Source: an uncultured Verrucomicrobia subdivision 3 bacterium
GTDB taxonomy: Bacteria; Verrucomicrobiota; Verrucomicrobiia; Limisphaerales; UBA11358
Reading direction: 5' to 3'
Length of the DNA stretch: 64,000 nucleotides
Assembly: GCA_903872345.1 (NCBI GenBank)
Contig: CAIQKM010000068.1
Span: 81,707-145,706 of the forward strand
Positions 7,926 through 17,223 of this stretch are shown piece by piece. The number at the start of each line of letters is the position of its first letter. Position 1 is the stretch's first letter. The position numbers were made by a program, and so were the translations under genes. Under the pieces are notes generated by a model. The model made no database searches. It was given only the letters and a program-made list of their open reading frames with translations, and was not told the DNA's origin.

Positions 7926-9902
7926 CTACTGCTTCCCCTTGACCAGCGCATCCACCACGCCGGGATCGGCCAGGGTGCTGATGTCGCCGATCTGGTCGGA
8001 CTGGTTCTCGGCGATCTTGCGCAGGATGCGGCGCATGATTTTGCCGGAACGCGTTTTGGGCAGGCCCGGCGCAAACTGGATTTTATCCGGCACCGCAATC
8101 GCGCCGATTTCCCGGCGGACATGTTGCGCCAGATCTTTCTTCAATTCGTCGCTCTCGGCCACGCCGTCCTTCAGCGTCACGAAGGCGTACAGGGCCTGGC
8201 CCTTGATGTCATGCGGCATGGGAGCCACGGCGGCTTCGGCCACCTTGGCATGGCTCACCAGGGCGCTTTCCACCTCGGCGGTGCCGATGCGGTGACCGGA
8301 CACGTTCACCACGTCATCCACGCGGCCCAGCAGCCAGTAATCGCCATCGGCATCCACGCGGCAGCCGTCGCCGGTGAAATACATGTTCTTGAACGTCGCA
8401 AAATAGGTGTTCACGAACCGCACATGGTCACCCCACGTCGTCCGCATAATGCCCGGCCACGGCGTCTTGATGCACAGCTTGCCGCCCTCGTTTGGCTGGC
8501 ATTCCGTGCCGTCATCGCGCAGCACCACGGGTTCGACACCAAAAAACGGCCGGCTCGCGCTGCCCGGCTTCAACGTGTTCACGCCCGGCAACGGGGTGAT
8601 CAAATGACCGCCCGTCTCCGTCTGCCACCACGTATCCACAATCGGACACTGCTCCCGGCCGATCGCGCGGTGGTACCACATCCACGCCTCGGGATTGATG
8701 GGTTCGCCCACGGAACCCAGCACGCGCAGCGAGCTCAAATCATGTTTCGCCGGCCATTCATCACCCAGACGGATCAGCGCGCGGATGGCAGTCGGGGCCG
8801 TGTAAAAGCTGGAGACTTTGAACTTCTCCACAATCTTCCAGAACCGGCCGGCATCGGGCCAGGTCGGTACGCCTTCAAACATCAGCGTCGTCCCGCCATT
8901 GCACAGCGGACCATAAACCACATAGGTATGGCCCGTCACCCAGCCGATGTCGGCGGTGCAGAAATAGACGTCGTTTTCGTGGATATCAAAAACGTATTTG
9001 TGCGTGAGCGCGCTCCACAGCAGATAGCCGCCGGTGCTGTGCACCACGCCCTTGGGTTTGCCGGTGGAACCGGACGTGTATAAAATAAAGAGATAATCTT
9101 CCGCGTTCATCGGCTCCGCCGGACATTCCGTCGCGGCCGCAGCCATGGCTTCGTGATACCACACATCGCGCCCGGCCACGATATTGCAGGGCTCGGCGGT
9201 GCGCTGCACCACAATCACCTTCTCAATGCTCGGCGTATGGTGCAGGGCGTGGTCAGCCAGTCCTTTTAGCGGCAGGCTTTTGCCCCCGCGCAGCGAAACG
9301 TTCGCGGTGATAAGCACCTTGCATTCGGAATCATTGATGCGGCCGGCCAGCGAATCGGAGCTGAACCCGCCGAACACCACCGAATGAATCGCCCCGATGC
9401 GCGCGCAGCCCAGCATGGCCACCGCCGCCTCGGGAATCATCGGCATGTAAATCGCCACGCGATCACCCTTCTTGACTCCCTGCGCCTTCAGGACATTGGC
9501 AAACTTGCAAACGTCGGCATGAAGTTCCGCGTAGGTAATGCGCCGCACATCGTCCTCCGGCTCGCCCTGCCAGATGATCGCCACCTTGTCGCGCGTGGGT
9601 GTCTGGAGATGCCGGTCCAGGCAGTTGGTGGTCACGTTGAGCTGGCCATCCTCAAACCACGTATGCTCCACCTTGCGTGCGTCGGTGTCCCAGTTGAACT
9701 TCCGCGCCACGGTCGGCGGCTTCACCCAGTCCAGCGTCTGCGCCTGCTCCAGCCAGAAGGCCTCCGGCTCGCGAATGGACCGCTGATACATGGCGTTAAA
9801 CTGCGCGGCATTCAAATGGGCGCGCTGAACCACCGCTGGCGACGGAGGAAACGTGCGGCTCTCGTGGGACAGTGAATCCGTGGAAATGGCTTTGTCAGAC
9901 AT
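7926..9902 (-). CDS. acs: Acetyl-CoA synthetase (AMP-forming)
   Basis: This cytoplasmic enzyme activates acetate with ATP and CoA through acetyl-AMP. The 658 residues match the family. Visible motifs are the adenylate P-loop [15 protein letters not shown] (near residue 275), [30 protein letters not shown] with the hinge aspartate, and the C-terminal [15 protein letters not shown] (near residue 618). The lysine there is the one that protein acetyltransferases modify in other bacteria. The N-terminus contains the acetate-specific region [16 protein letters not shown]. The gene appears monocistronic or weakly linked to the downstream esterase. The 150 bases before it contain no clear regulator site. 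Confidence 0.97.
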   Translation of the reverse strand: MSDKAISTDSLSHESRTFPPSPAVVQRAHLNAAQFNAMYQRSIREPEAFWLEQAQTLDWVKPPTVARKFNWDTDARKVEHTWFEDGQLNVTTNCLDRHLQTPTRDKVAIIWQGEPEDDVRRITYAELHADVCKFANVLKAQGVKKGDRVAIYMPMIPEAAVAMLGCARIGAIHSVVFGGFSSDSLAGRINDSECKVLITANVSLRGGKSLPLKGLADHALHHTPSIEKVIVVQRTAEPCNIVAGRDVWYHEAMAAAATECPAEPMNAEDYLFILYTSGSTGKPKGVVHSTGGYLLWSALTHKYVFDIHENDVYFCTADIGWVTGHTYVVYGPLCNGGTTLMFEGVPTWPDAGRFWKIVEKFKVSSFYTAPTAIRALIRLGDEWPAKHDLSSLRVLGSVGEPINPEAWMWYHRAIGREQCPIVDTWWQTETGGHLITPLPGVNTLKPGSASRPFFGVEPVVLRDDGTECQPNEGGKLCIKTPWPGIMRTTWGDHVRFVNTYFATFKNMYFTGDGCRVDADGDYWLLGRVDDVVNVSGHRIGTAEVESALVSHAKVAEAAVAPMPHDIKGQALYAFVTLKDGVAESDELKKDLAQHVRREIGAIAVPDKIQFAPGLPKTRSGKIMRRILRKIAENQSDQIGDISTLADPGVVDALVKGKQ

Positions 9903-10052
9903 CTGATGTTATAAATTGATTTCCGTTATTTCCGCAAAATCACCCCCCCGTGTCAATCCATGGATGCAGAAACCGCCAAAATAGTTGATTTATCTCGAGC
10001 CATCTGCAAATGAGCTCATGGCAAAAAAGGGGCAGGCAGGCTTATGAAACCA

Positions 10053-12995
10053 TCAGAGCCGCGAAACCCGGACCCGGAAAAAGCCGCTCCGATTGGTCGT
10101 CGTCGCGGGAATGGCCTGAATAGTCTGCCACGCATTGGTCGCCAGCGTAGTGAGGCTGACGGTCTGAATATAATTGGAACCCGAGAACCAGTTTTTTAAA
10201 TCGGGCGACCATTCCACCGTAAGAGCCACATCGGTGGCCGCCAAGGATTGCGACCAAGTCAGCTGAAACTGGCCATTGGTTACGGCGGGCTGGAAGGGAT
10301 TTGGGTTCGGGATTTTCGGCGACAGCCCCAAGGCGTACTCCATCAAATTGGGCAGGCCATCATGATCCGGATCGACGGCGTCACCACTGATGGCGGAATT
10401 CGTCAGTTCCGCCGCCGTGAAATTGGCGCGCAACCACGTGTTGATGGGTCGGTCCAAAATCACCGCCGTGGCACTGGCCAGATTGGTAATGACGTAATTG
10501 GCGGAGGCAAGCAGGCTGAGCGTGACCGTGGCCTGATTGTTGGTCAGGTTGCCGCCCAGCGGTGATAAATAAATATTCGTGGCAATCATGCCCGCCGCCA
10601 GTGTCACGCTGCCCGGCAACGTGGTGTAATCCACGCCCGGCCGGGCGGTGCCGGTAACGGAATAATTGATGGTCACGGGCGCGGCATTCGTGCCGGCGGG
10701 CGAAACAATGGCAAAGCGCGCCGGGTTGTTGCCAAATTCGCCGGCCACGGCATCGCTCGCCACAATGGTCACCCCGGGCAAGGGCGGACCCGAACCGTTG
10801 CCCACCGGCACAAATTGCACGGCATTGGCGACCACGTAGTTGGTGGTGCCGACGTTGCGGATGGTCACACTGCCTGCGGTGCCGGCATTGAAATTCGTGG
10901 TCAGCAGCAGATTCCACACGGAGCCATTGGCCTGTTCGTTGATATAAACCCGGTTGGTGGCACCGGCTGAAATGATGTCCACCGGTATATGGGCATCGCG
11001 ATAGGCCGCACCGGAAGCGACCCACCACGCATAAACCTGATACTGACCGCTCGCGGGCAAGGTGGGGGTAAAGGTGATGTATTTTGAGCCTTTGCCGGCA
11101 TTGCCATCCGTCCAATAAGGTCCGCTCGGCAAGGGCCAGCCGCCGGTATTGGAACCCGCACTCCAGCTTCCCACCGTAGTTACCCCGGTGGTGTTGGTCA
11201 CTGAGAGAATAATTCCGTTCGTTACAGTCACCAGCCCGTTTGTCCAAGCCAGGATCTGACCATCCGCCAGCAATTGCGCGGCGAGCTTTGGATAGCTCAC
11301 CGACTGCACCGGCACGTTGTCATCAATCGCAAACGCCGCCGCAGTGCCCGCGCTCTGGCTCGTCATCATGAACACCGGTTCCATGCGCACCGAGGCAAAA
11401 CCCACATGGCTGGCCGACAGGGCAAACGTGCAAAACAGGTTCTGACACTGCGCCGCTTTCGGAATGATGGACCGGTAGCTGACCGGATACGGAAACGGCA
11501 CCGAGGTGCCAATCCCTCCTTCCGTCACGGAAACCCCATTGACGGCAAACCGCGCATCCGGGTGGCAATCCAGCGTATAGCTCGCCAGCGAAACCGAATC
11601 CGTCGCCGCCCGTCCGCCGAGCGCATCGGACAATTGCATCACATAATCACTCACCATCCGCCGCGCTTCGCGCACATAAATCTGATACGGCCACCCGCCG
11701 TTGTCCTGGAATTCATCCTTCGCATAACCCCACGTCTGCATATTCGTCCGCACATTCAGCGGCACGTTCGTGCTGGTGGCCAGGTAATACAGCAGGCCGG
11801 AAATATAGTTTTTGTGCTGCTGGCAAATGAGCTGTCGCCCGGCATAGGTGTTCGTGGGATACGTATAATTATAACCAATGAAATCCGTGGAAACATCGGC
11901 ATAGGCGTTGATGTCCGTCTTGCCGTTCGGAATGAGTTGCTGCACGTCAATCAACCGGTTCAACGGCACGGATCCATTGGTCGCCGCGTAGGCGAGGATG
12001 TAGCGATGCAACAATTCATAGTTGGTTTCCGCGTAATTGGACGGGGCAGTTATCGCAATCTGATTGGTGACGTTTTGCGTGAGGCACAGCCGGTAGTTAT
12101 ACGTCTGAATCCGGCTGTCCCCCTGCCCGTTCGTGCCGGGCGAACCTGACTGGATGAGCGGCAGCAGACCGCTGGCGGCGTTCCCGGGAATTACGTAGGG
12201 ATCGCACGGGTATTGCACGGAATTCACCACCACTCCGGCGAGTGATTCGTTGTAAATATTCGTTCCCTCGCGTCCCCACGTGCAACTCACCCCGGCCATG
12301 GCCATCAAATCGCCTTCGTAGGTGGTATCAATGAATTCCTTCGCCCGATAGGTCGTGCCATCAGTCATAACGATCTGCGTGATGACCAGGTTGGACATCG
12401 TCACCGACGCGAGCTGCTGATTCGTATAAAGGTTCACGCCCGCCTGGGTGAGCATTTGAAGAAACGTCTGCTCGGCCACATGCGGTTCAAACCAATAGAC
12501 GCGATTGGTCGAACCATACGCCTGCCCGACGCGGGCATAAAACTCCCCGGCAAACCCGCCAATGGACGCGGTATTGCCCACATCCGTCACGCCCAAGCCG
12601 CCAGAAGTCATGCCACCAACGTGATTGTTCGCCAACACCAGCGAAACATTCTTCCCCAACCGCGCCGCAGCGACTGCGGCAATCACTCCGCCCGAGGTGC
12701 CGCCGTAAACGCAGACATCGGAGGTGATGACATTGGCCGCCCGTAAAGGCAAGCCAGCGAGGCAAAGCCCCCCCAGCAGGAGACAAGTCTGGTGGATAAA
12801 CCTCCGAATTATAAAACGTGAACAATCCGCACGCTCGATAAAGGCAAAAGGCTGCAACCTGTTCCCCCTCTCCTGGGGGAGAGAGCCGGGGTGAGGGCGA
12901 GCGTTACACCAACCGGCCCGCAACTTTGCGCCTTCCCTCTTGCTTTTCGCAAAGCGTAGAAACCATTGAAACCAGCCATGAAAACGGACATTCAC
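10053..12995 (-). CDS. Secreted FAD-dependent oxidoreductase with Calx-beta-like and C-terminal modules
   Basis: The catalytic part is an FAD_oxidored-type domain with the dinucleotide fold VYGGTSGGVIAAVAAARLGK followed by NHVGGMTSGGLG. Behind it come a golvesin-like beta domain (about residues 640-740), a Calx-beta-like repeat containing GVDYTTLPGSVTL, and a tail with DPDHDGLPNLMEYALGLSP and a beta-sandwich, common in secreted proteins of this phylum. A hydrophobic signal (LLLGGLCLAGLPLRA) lies near residues 70-85. The start is uncertain: no ATG occurs in frame before the signal peptide, the only early start is GTG 12995, and the first 60 or so codons run through a dispersed repeat. A GGAGG at about 12800 hints at a later, non-ATG start. 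The substrate is unknown. Confidence 0.8.
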   Translation of the reverse strand: MNVRFHGWFQWFLRFAKSKREGAKLRAGWCNARPHPGSLPQERGNRLQPFAFIERADCSRFIIRRFIHQTCLLLGGLCLAGLPLRAANVITSDVCVYGGTSGGVIAAVAAARLGKNVSLVLANNHVGGMTSGGLGVTDVGNTASIGGFAGEFYARVGQAYGSTNRVYWFEPHVAEQTFLQMLTQAGVNLYTNQQLASVTMSNLVITQIVMTDGTTYRAKEFIDTTYEGDLMAMAGVSCTWGREGTNIYNESLAGVVVNSVQYPCDPYVIPGNAASGLLPLIQSGSPGTNGQGDSRIQTYNYRLCLTQNVTNQIAITAPSNYAETNYELLHRYILAYAATNGSVPLNRLIDVQQLIPNGKTDINAYADVSTDFIGYNYTYPTNTYAGRQLICQQHKNYISGLLYYLATSTNVPLNVRTNMQTWGYAKDEFQDNGGWPYQIYVREARRMVSDYVMQLSDALGGRAATDSVSLASYTLDCHPDARFAVNGVSVTEGGIGTSVPFPYPVSYRSIIPKAAQCQNLFCTFALSASHVGFASVRMEPVFMMTSQSAGTAAAFAIDDNVPVQSVSYPKLAAQLLADGQILAWTNGLVTVTNGIILSVTNTTGVTTVGSWSAGSNTGGWPLPSGPYWTDGNAGKGSKYITFTPTLPASGQYQVYAWWVASGAAYRDAHIPVDIISAGATNRVYINEQANGSVWNLLLTTNFNAGTAGSVTIRNVGTTNYVVANAVQFVPVGNGSGPPLPGVTIVASDAVAGEFGNNPARFAIVSPAGTNAAPVTINYSVTGTARPGVDYTTLPGSVTLAAGMIATNIYLSPLGGNLTNNQATVTLSLLASANYVITNLASATAVILDRPINTWLRANFTAAELTNSAISGDAVDPDHDGLPNLMEYALGLSPKIPNPNPFQPAVTNGQFQLTWSQSLAATDVALTVEWSPDLKNWFSGSNYIQTVSLTTLATNAWQTIQAIPATTTNRSGFFRVRVSRL
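12863..12906. repeat. Dispersed repeat of the CCCTCTCCTGGGGGAGAG family
   Basis: The core TCCCCCTCTCCTGGGGGAGA followed by GCCGGGGTGAGGGC recurs almost unchanged at 16289-16334 and in altered form at 38426-38472 and 39650-39702. It is partly self-complementary. Here it lies inside the apparent N-terminal extension of the FAD oxidoreductase, which suggests that this extension is not native coding sequence. Confidence 0.75.
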
Positions 12996-13007
12996 AAAAT
13001 CACTTGT

Positions 13008-14738
13008 TCAAATCGGCCCCGCTTCCGGCGGCCAATGCAGTCGCACACCATCCCCCGTCAGCAGTTTCTGAAAATCCGCCAGCAATTCCGGCTGGTTGCG
13101 GACCTGCCGGGGCACCTTCTTTTGCTCCACGCAAAACGCCGCCAGCGAACCGGCGGCTTCGCCAATGTTCCACTCCACGGGATGCAGCCGGTAGCAGCCA
13201 TTGGTCAGATGGGTCACGCCGAGATTTTTGCACGCCGGCAGCAGGTTTTTCACGCGACGCGGTATCAGCGCCCCCAGCGGAATCTGAAACGGCAGGGTGC
13301 TGCCGTAGGCACCATGATCGCCGGTGGTCGTGATATGCAAATCCATGTGGTACGAACCGATACCGACCGAATCGGCATAGGGAGTGGCGCGTACCGCCGC
13401 CTTTTTCAAACCGGTCTCCTGCATTCGCGCCGCCGTGGAAACATGCTGTTCCAGCACCGTAAAATCCGCCTTGATGCGCCGCCCCTCGCGAATGTACGGA
13501 TACTTGGCCAGCCCATCCGCCGTGCCCACCATATCGGGGCGCAGACGCAACCCTTTCCAGCCGGTGCCACCATCGGGCCGGGGGGCATCGGTTTGCAGCC
13601 AATAGAGCAGCGACAGGCTCAGTTGCTTCGCGCGGTTGATATGTTTTTTGGCCTCGGCTTCGCTGACATCGCAAATGAGACCGAAGGAATAATCGTTCTG
13701 CGGCCAGTTCACAATGGTTGCATCTCCCCGATAAAACCCGGGCTTGAACTGGTCGCGATCCGCAATGCGCCGGTAGGTGAAAAAGCCCTTGCGACCTTCG
13801 GGATCAAACCCAATCTTGCTCGATTCCTCCGATTCAAAAGTCAGAAAATGATACGGCACCTTGTCCGCCGAGGTCTTGAGCGTGTAGTCGCGCCAGAATT
13901 GATACTCCGCCGGCCGGTCGATGACATGATCCTCACCCGCCAGATAGTCCATGATGAAGCACATCGTGAACCCCTGCAGATTATCCGGCTGGGCGGCATC
14001 CTTGGCATGCGGTTCGCCGGTCTCCGATTTGGCCTCGGCCCCCAGGGAATATTCTGTTCCAGTCAGCGGCAGCAGGTCGCCCTGCTCCGTGGCATCGGCA
14101 AAATAGGGTGCGCGCAATACCAGGTCATTGCCCGATGTCAAATCCCGCACCCGGACAGCCTCGACATGATCGCCATTCGTGGCCGCCGAAACCGCCCTGT
14201 GCTGCAACAAAATCTGCACCTGGCCGTTGCCCAGATACGGCGCCAGCATTTCGTAAAGCACGGCCAGCGCCACGCGCGGTTCGCCGCCTAGGGCGGATAC
14301 CCAACAGCGGCCGGGATTAAAATATTTTTGCGCCCGGGCCGCTTCCGTCAGCGGGTAATTGCGGCGGTAATAATCCCGGATGCCCGTGCGAAAGTTTTGA
14401 TAACTCCGACTGGCCCCCACCGTTTCAATCCATTTGTTCTCATCCGGCGGCACCACCTGCTGGGTGATCTGTCCGCCAATCCAGTCGGTCTCCTCGGTCA
14501 TGATCACCGTGAGCCCGTTGCGGGCCGCCGCCAGTGCCGCCGCACAGCCGCCCAGGCCGCCGCCAATGACCACGAGGTCGGCGGCCAATTCTTTGGCGCG
14601 CGACGAGGGAGTGCCAGCGGAGACCGCATTGGTCTCCGCCGCCGCGGCCGCGCCGGGCGCGGCCAGAATCAACGGAGCCGCCAGCCCCAAGCTCTTAAGA
14701 AAATCCCGGCGGCCAAATTTGTTTGCGACATTTTTCAT
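13008..14738 (-). CDS. Tat-exported FAD-dependent oxidoreductase
   Basis: This 576-residue protein carries a twin-arginine signal (FGRRDFLKSLGLAAPLILAA) and an FAD-binding Rossmann fold, DLVVIGGGLGGCAAALAAAR, followed by DWIGGQITQQVVPPDE. This layout is the FAD_oxidored family (PF12831 type), as in the next gene but without its beta-rich extensions. It should fold with FAD in the cytoplasm and then be exported. Its ATG is three bases past the stop of the upstream DUF5009 gene, so the two are surely co-transcribed, and the second FAD gene begins right after it. The electron acceptor and substrate are not visible; oxidation of a sugar or sugar acid is an inference from the cluster. Confidence 0.88.
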   Translation of the reverse strand: MKNVANKFGRRDFLKSLGLAAPLILAAPGAAAAAETNAVSAGTPSSRAKELAADLVVIGGGLGGCAAALAAARNGLTVIMTEETDWIGGQITQQVVPPDENKWIETVGASRSYQNFRTGIRDYYRRNYPLTEAARAQKYFNPGRCWVSALGGEPRVALAVLYEMLAPYLGNGQVQILLQHRAVSAATNGDHVEAVRVRDLTSGNDLVLRAPYFADATEQGDLLPLTGTEYSLGAEAKSETGEPHAKDAAQPDNLQGFTMCFIMDYLAGEDHVIDRPAEYQFWRDYTLKTSADKVPYHFLTFESEESSKIGFDPEGRKGFFTYRRIADRDQFKPGFYRGDATIVNWPQNDYSFGLICDVSEAEAKKHINRAKQLSLSLLYWLQTDAPRPDGGTGWKGLRLRPDMVGTADGLAKYPYIREGRRIKADFTVLEQHVSTAARMQETGLKKAAVRATPYADSVGIGSYHMDLHITTTGDHGAYGSTLPFQIPLGALIPRRVKNLLPACKNLGVTHLTNGCYRLHPVEWNIGEAAGSLAAFCVEQKKVPRQVRNQPELLADFQKLLTGDGVRLHWPPEAGPI

Positions 14739-14741
14739 GAA

Positions 14742-16190
14742 TCAAGTACGCCAGAAGATTTTCCGGCGGGTCAAAAAGCTCACGGTCAGCGCCATCAGCA
14801 GCGTGATGATCAAGCCCTTGCCAAAACCCCGCCACGGCGTGCTGGCAAATTTGGTCAACAACCCGTCCGCTCCCACGAGGGCGAGCACGGGGGTGATAAA
14901 ATTATTTATACCCGCGTAGGCGATCATCGGGTTCTGCCCGTTATCAATGAACAGTTGCACCCAGCGTTGTTTGCGAAACACATCAATCACAATGGACAGC
15001 CCGATGAAAACACAAATCGCCAGCCCCGCACAGACGAAATAATAACTGAGCGTCGCCTTGTCCTTTTTGATGCCACCCTCATACGGTTCAAAAAAGAGTC
15101 CCAGCACCAGCCAGTAAATCGCCCAGGAAAACAGCTTGCGGTAAAGCCGTTCCAGCCGGTTCACCGGCGCGGCCAGCAGTTTCCAGACGATGCCGCACAA
15201 GGCAAACGTGATCAGCGTTGCGGGCAACAACCACCGCGCTTCCATGCCAACAAGCAGCACCAGCACAAACGCCAGCATCAGCAGGCCGACCACCGTCATC
15301 CGCCATTGGGACGAAGCTTCCTCCTCGGCCGGACTGCCGTTACTCGTCCATTTTAAAATCAGGTCTCCCGCAATGGTGCCGGGAATGACGATGCACAGGT
15401 ATTGCAGATAATACAGGTGATAGATCCACGACACCCACGGGTCTGGCGAAAACGTCCAGAGATCGTGCACCCACCCGTCCACCGGTTGCGGCATGTTGGA
15501 CAGGCGGATGGCAAACAGAATGCCCAGCAACCCCAATCGCGGCAGCCATTGGTCGCGTGTTAACATCCAGACCACCGAGCCAAACACCGCCATGTTGGTC
15601 AGCACCACAATGATGATATCGCTGCGCCCCAGGCTGAAGCCGGTGCCGTCCGGATATTTTACCAGCACGCAAAACAGAATCGCCGCGAGCCAGCCAGCGC
15701 CGCGAACTGCCAGCCTGACAGCGACCGGCCATTTATCCGGCAACCGCGTGAGGATGGGGAAAAAGATGAAAAAGCCCAGCAACGCCAGCCACCAGATGCC
15801 GGTAGTGGGATGGGAACTGATCGTGTAGGGGCGGATCGCCTGGACAAATAACGCAAAGAACGCCAGCAGCAAACCGCGCTCCAGCACAAACCAGCCCACC
15901 CGCCACGAAAAGCCACCGGCTTGCAGCCGGCGCGACAACGCCAGCGGAAACGCCGCGCCCATGGAGAACAAAAAAAACGGAAATACCAGATCCACCCAGG
16001 TAATCCCCGGCAGCGTACCAATCCACTCATGCGCAGGCGGCGGCTCCTGCGCATGATACATCCACGCCGGCAGCGAATGTTCGCCAAACGGCATTTGCCC
16101 CGATAGCAGCATGGCGAAAATCGCCAACCCGCGCAACGCATCCAAGGCGAGCGCGCGGCCGCCGGCAGGGGCGTTGAAACTTTTGGTCAT
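14742..16190 (-). CDS. DUF5009 / NagX-like multi-spanning membrane acyltransferase
   Basis: This 482-residue inner-membrane protein has about a dozen hydrophobic segments. Its N-terminal signature ALALDALRGLAIFAMLLSG and the motif GITWVDLVFPFFLFSMGAAF are typical of DUF5009 proteins. These are related to the eukaryotic heparan-alpha-glucosaminide N-acetyltransferase, which passes an acetyl group from acetyl-CoA across the membrane onto an amino sugar. The bacterial members (NagX-like) are mostly uncharacterised. It is directly upstream of two FAD oxidoreductases with a three-base gap. A second, divergent member lies at 25257-26507; the two share the fold but are clearly not recent duplicates. 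Confidence 0.85.
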   Translation of the reverse strand: MTKSFNAPAGGRALALDALRGLAIFAMLLSGQMPFGEHSLPAWMYHAQEPPPAHEWIGTLPGITWVDLVFPFFLFSMGAAFPLALSRRLQAGGFSWRVGWFVLERGLLLAFFALFVQAIRPYTISSHPTTGIWWLALLGFFIFFPILTRLPDKWPVAVRLAVRGAGWLAAILFCVLVKYPDGTGFSLGRSDIIIVVLTNMAVFGSVVWMLTRDQWLPRLGLLGILFAIRLSNMPQPVDGWVHDLWTFSPDPWVSWIYHLYYLQYLCIVIPGTIAGDLILKWTSNGSPAEEEASSQWRMTVVGLLMLAFVLVLLVGMEARWLLPATLITFALCGIVWKLLAAPVNRLERLYRKLFSWAIYWLVLGLFFEPYEGGIKKDKATLSYYFVCAGLAICVFIGLSIVIDVFRKQRWVQLFIDNGQNPMIAYAGINNFITPVLALVGADGLLTKFASTPWRGFGKGLIITLLMALTVSFLTRRKIFWRT

Positions 16191-16288
16191 GCGATTTTGG
16201 TCATGGCTGCTAAATGGCTGGAATCGTCCCCCAATTTTAATGCCTCTAAATAATAAACCGGCCGCGAAAATTCAAAACGCTGGAACCG

Positions 16289-16334
16289 TTTTCCCCTCTC
16301 CTGGGGGGAGAGGGCCGGGGTGAGGGCGGGCGTT
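16289..16334. repeat. Dispersed repeat, second copy of the CCCTCTCCTGGGGGAGAG family
   Basis: TTTCCCCTCTCCTGGGGGGA followed by AGGGCCGGGGTGAGGGCGGG matches the copy at 12863-12906 in the same orientation. It lies in the gap between the TIM-barrel gene and the DUF5009 gene. Confidence 0.75.
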
Positions 16335-16358
16335 ATAACAAATTAACAGGCAGTCCGG

Positions 16359-17213
16359 TCAGACCTTCCCAAACTTTTTCAGCGCGGCAAACGTGCGCTC
16401 AATGGTGGCCAATGGCGCCTTGCTGCTCTCATGCTCCACCACATACCACTGCGTGCCGCCCGCGCCCTCGCAGAATTCAAACACGCCCGGCCAGTTGATC
16501 TTGTCCTCGCCAATCACGGCTTCCGCGCCGCCGCCGTTGGGCTTGATATGAATGCTCTGCGTGCGACCCGGAAACTTGTGCAGCTCGGCTACGGGTTCAG
16601 CCCCGCCGTCCACACAGTTGCTGGTATCCAGTTGCAGGATCACCTCGGCGCTGGTGTTGGCCCCGAAAATCTCCCACGGCAATTCGCCTTCGACCGGATG
16701 AAAATCATGCCAGTGCGAATGATAGCCGATGGACAAACCCAGCGGTTTCAACTGCTCCGCCAAGGCGCTGAACTGCGCGCTCTTGTCCAGCCAAACCGCC
16801 TTGGTCTTGCCGCTCATGTCCGGCACGATGATGAAATGGTTGCCGATGGTCTGATTGAACTCGATGGTCGCGTCAATCTTGCCCGGCTGAACGTCCTCGT
16901 ACGGCGTGTGGGAACCGCAGGCCACAATGCCGTTGTCATCGAGCATTTTGCGAATGTCTTTGGCAGACCGGCCCCAATAGCCCGCAAATTCCACGCCGGC
17001 GTAGCCCATCTTCGCAATCGCGGCAATGGTCCCGGGAAAATCGGTCTTGCAGGCTTCCCGCACCGAATACATCTGGACGCCCACGGGAATCTTCTTACGC
17101 GCCGAAGAGCCGGTGGCACAGCCGGCCAGCCCGGAACCCAGCACCACGCCGGCGGCCCCGGCGGTGGTGAGCTTCAGAAAATCGCGACGATGCATTGGTG
17201 GTGATACTTTCAT
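16359..17213 (-). CDS. Exported TIM-barrel sugar isomerase/epimerase family protein
   Basis: This 284-residue protein belongs to the xylose-isomerase-like TIM-barrel group (AP endonuclease family 2 fold). The N-terminus has a twin-arginine motif (HRRDFLKLTTAGAAGVVLG) ending in LAGCATG, so it may be exported and possibly lipid-anchored. The barrel begins KKIPVGVQMYSVREAC and includes MGYAGVEFAGYW, GYHSHWHDF and the C-terminal YVVEHE with likely metal-binding His and Glu residues. ATG 17213 or 17195 could be the start; the first gives a 10-base gap to the Gfo/Idh gene. Such Gfo/Idh plus TIM-barrel pairs often act on keto-sugars or inositols; the actual substrate is unknown. Confidence 0.85.
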   Translation of the reverse strand: MKVSPPMHRRDFLKLTTAGAAGVVLGSGLAGCATGSSARKKIPVGVQMYSVREACKTDFPGTIAAIAKMGYAGVEFAGYWGRSAKDIRKMLDDNGIVACGSHTPYEDVQPGKIDATIEFNQTIGNHFIIVPDMSGKTKAVWLDKSAQFSALAEQLKPLGLSIGYHSHWHDFHPVEGELPWEIFGANTSAEVILQLDTSNCVDGGAEPVAELHKFPGRTQSIHIKPNGGGAEAVIGEDKINWPGVFEFCEGAGGTQWYVVEHESSKAPLATIERTFAALKKFGKV

Positions 17214-17223
17214 GTTAAATCTT

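Noticed and set aside
6878..8122. 414-residue hydrolase with a long N-terminal extension
   Set aside because: The extra 160 residues translate the inverted-repeat element and the antisense of acs; ATG 7642 gives the normal family length.
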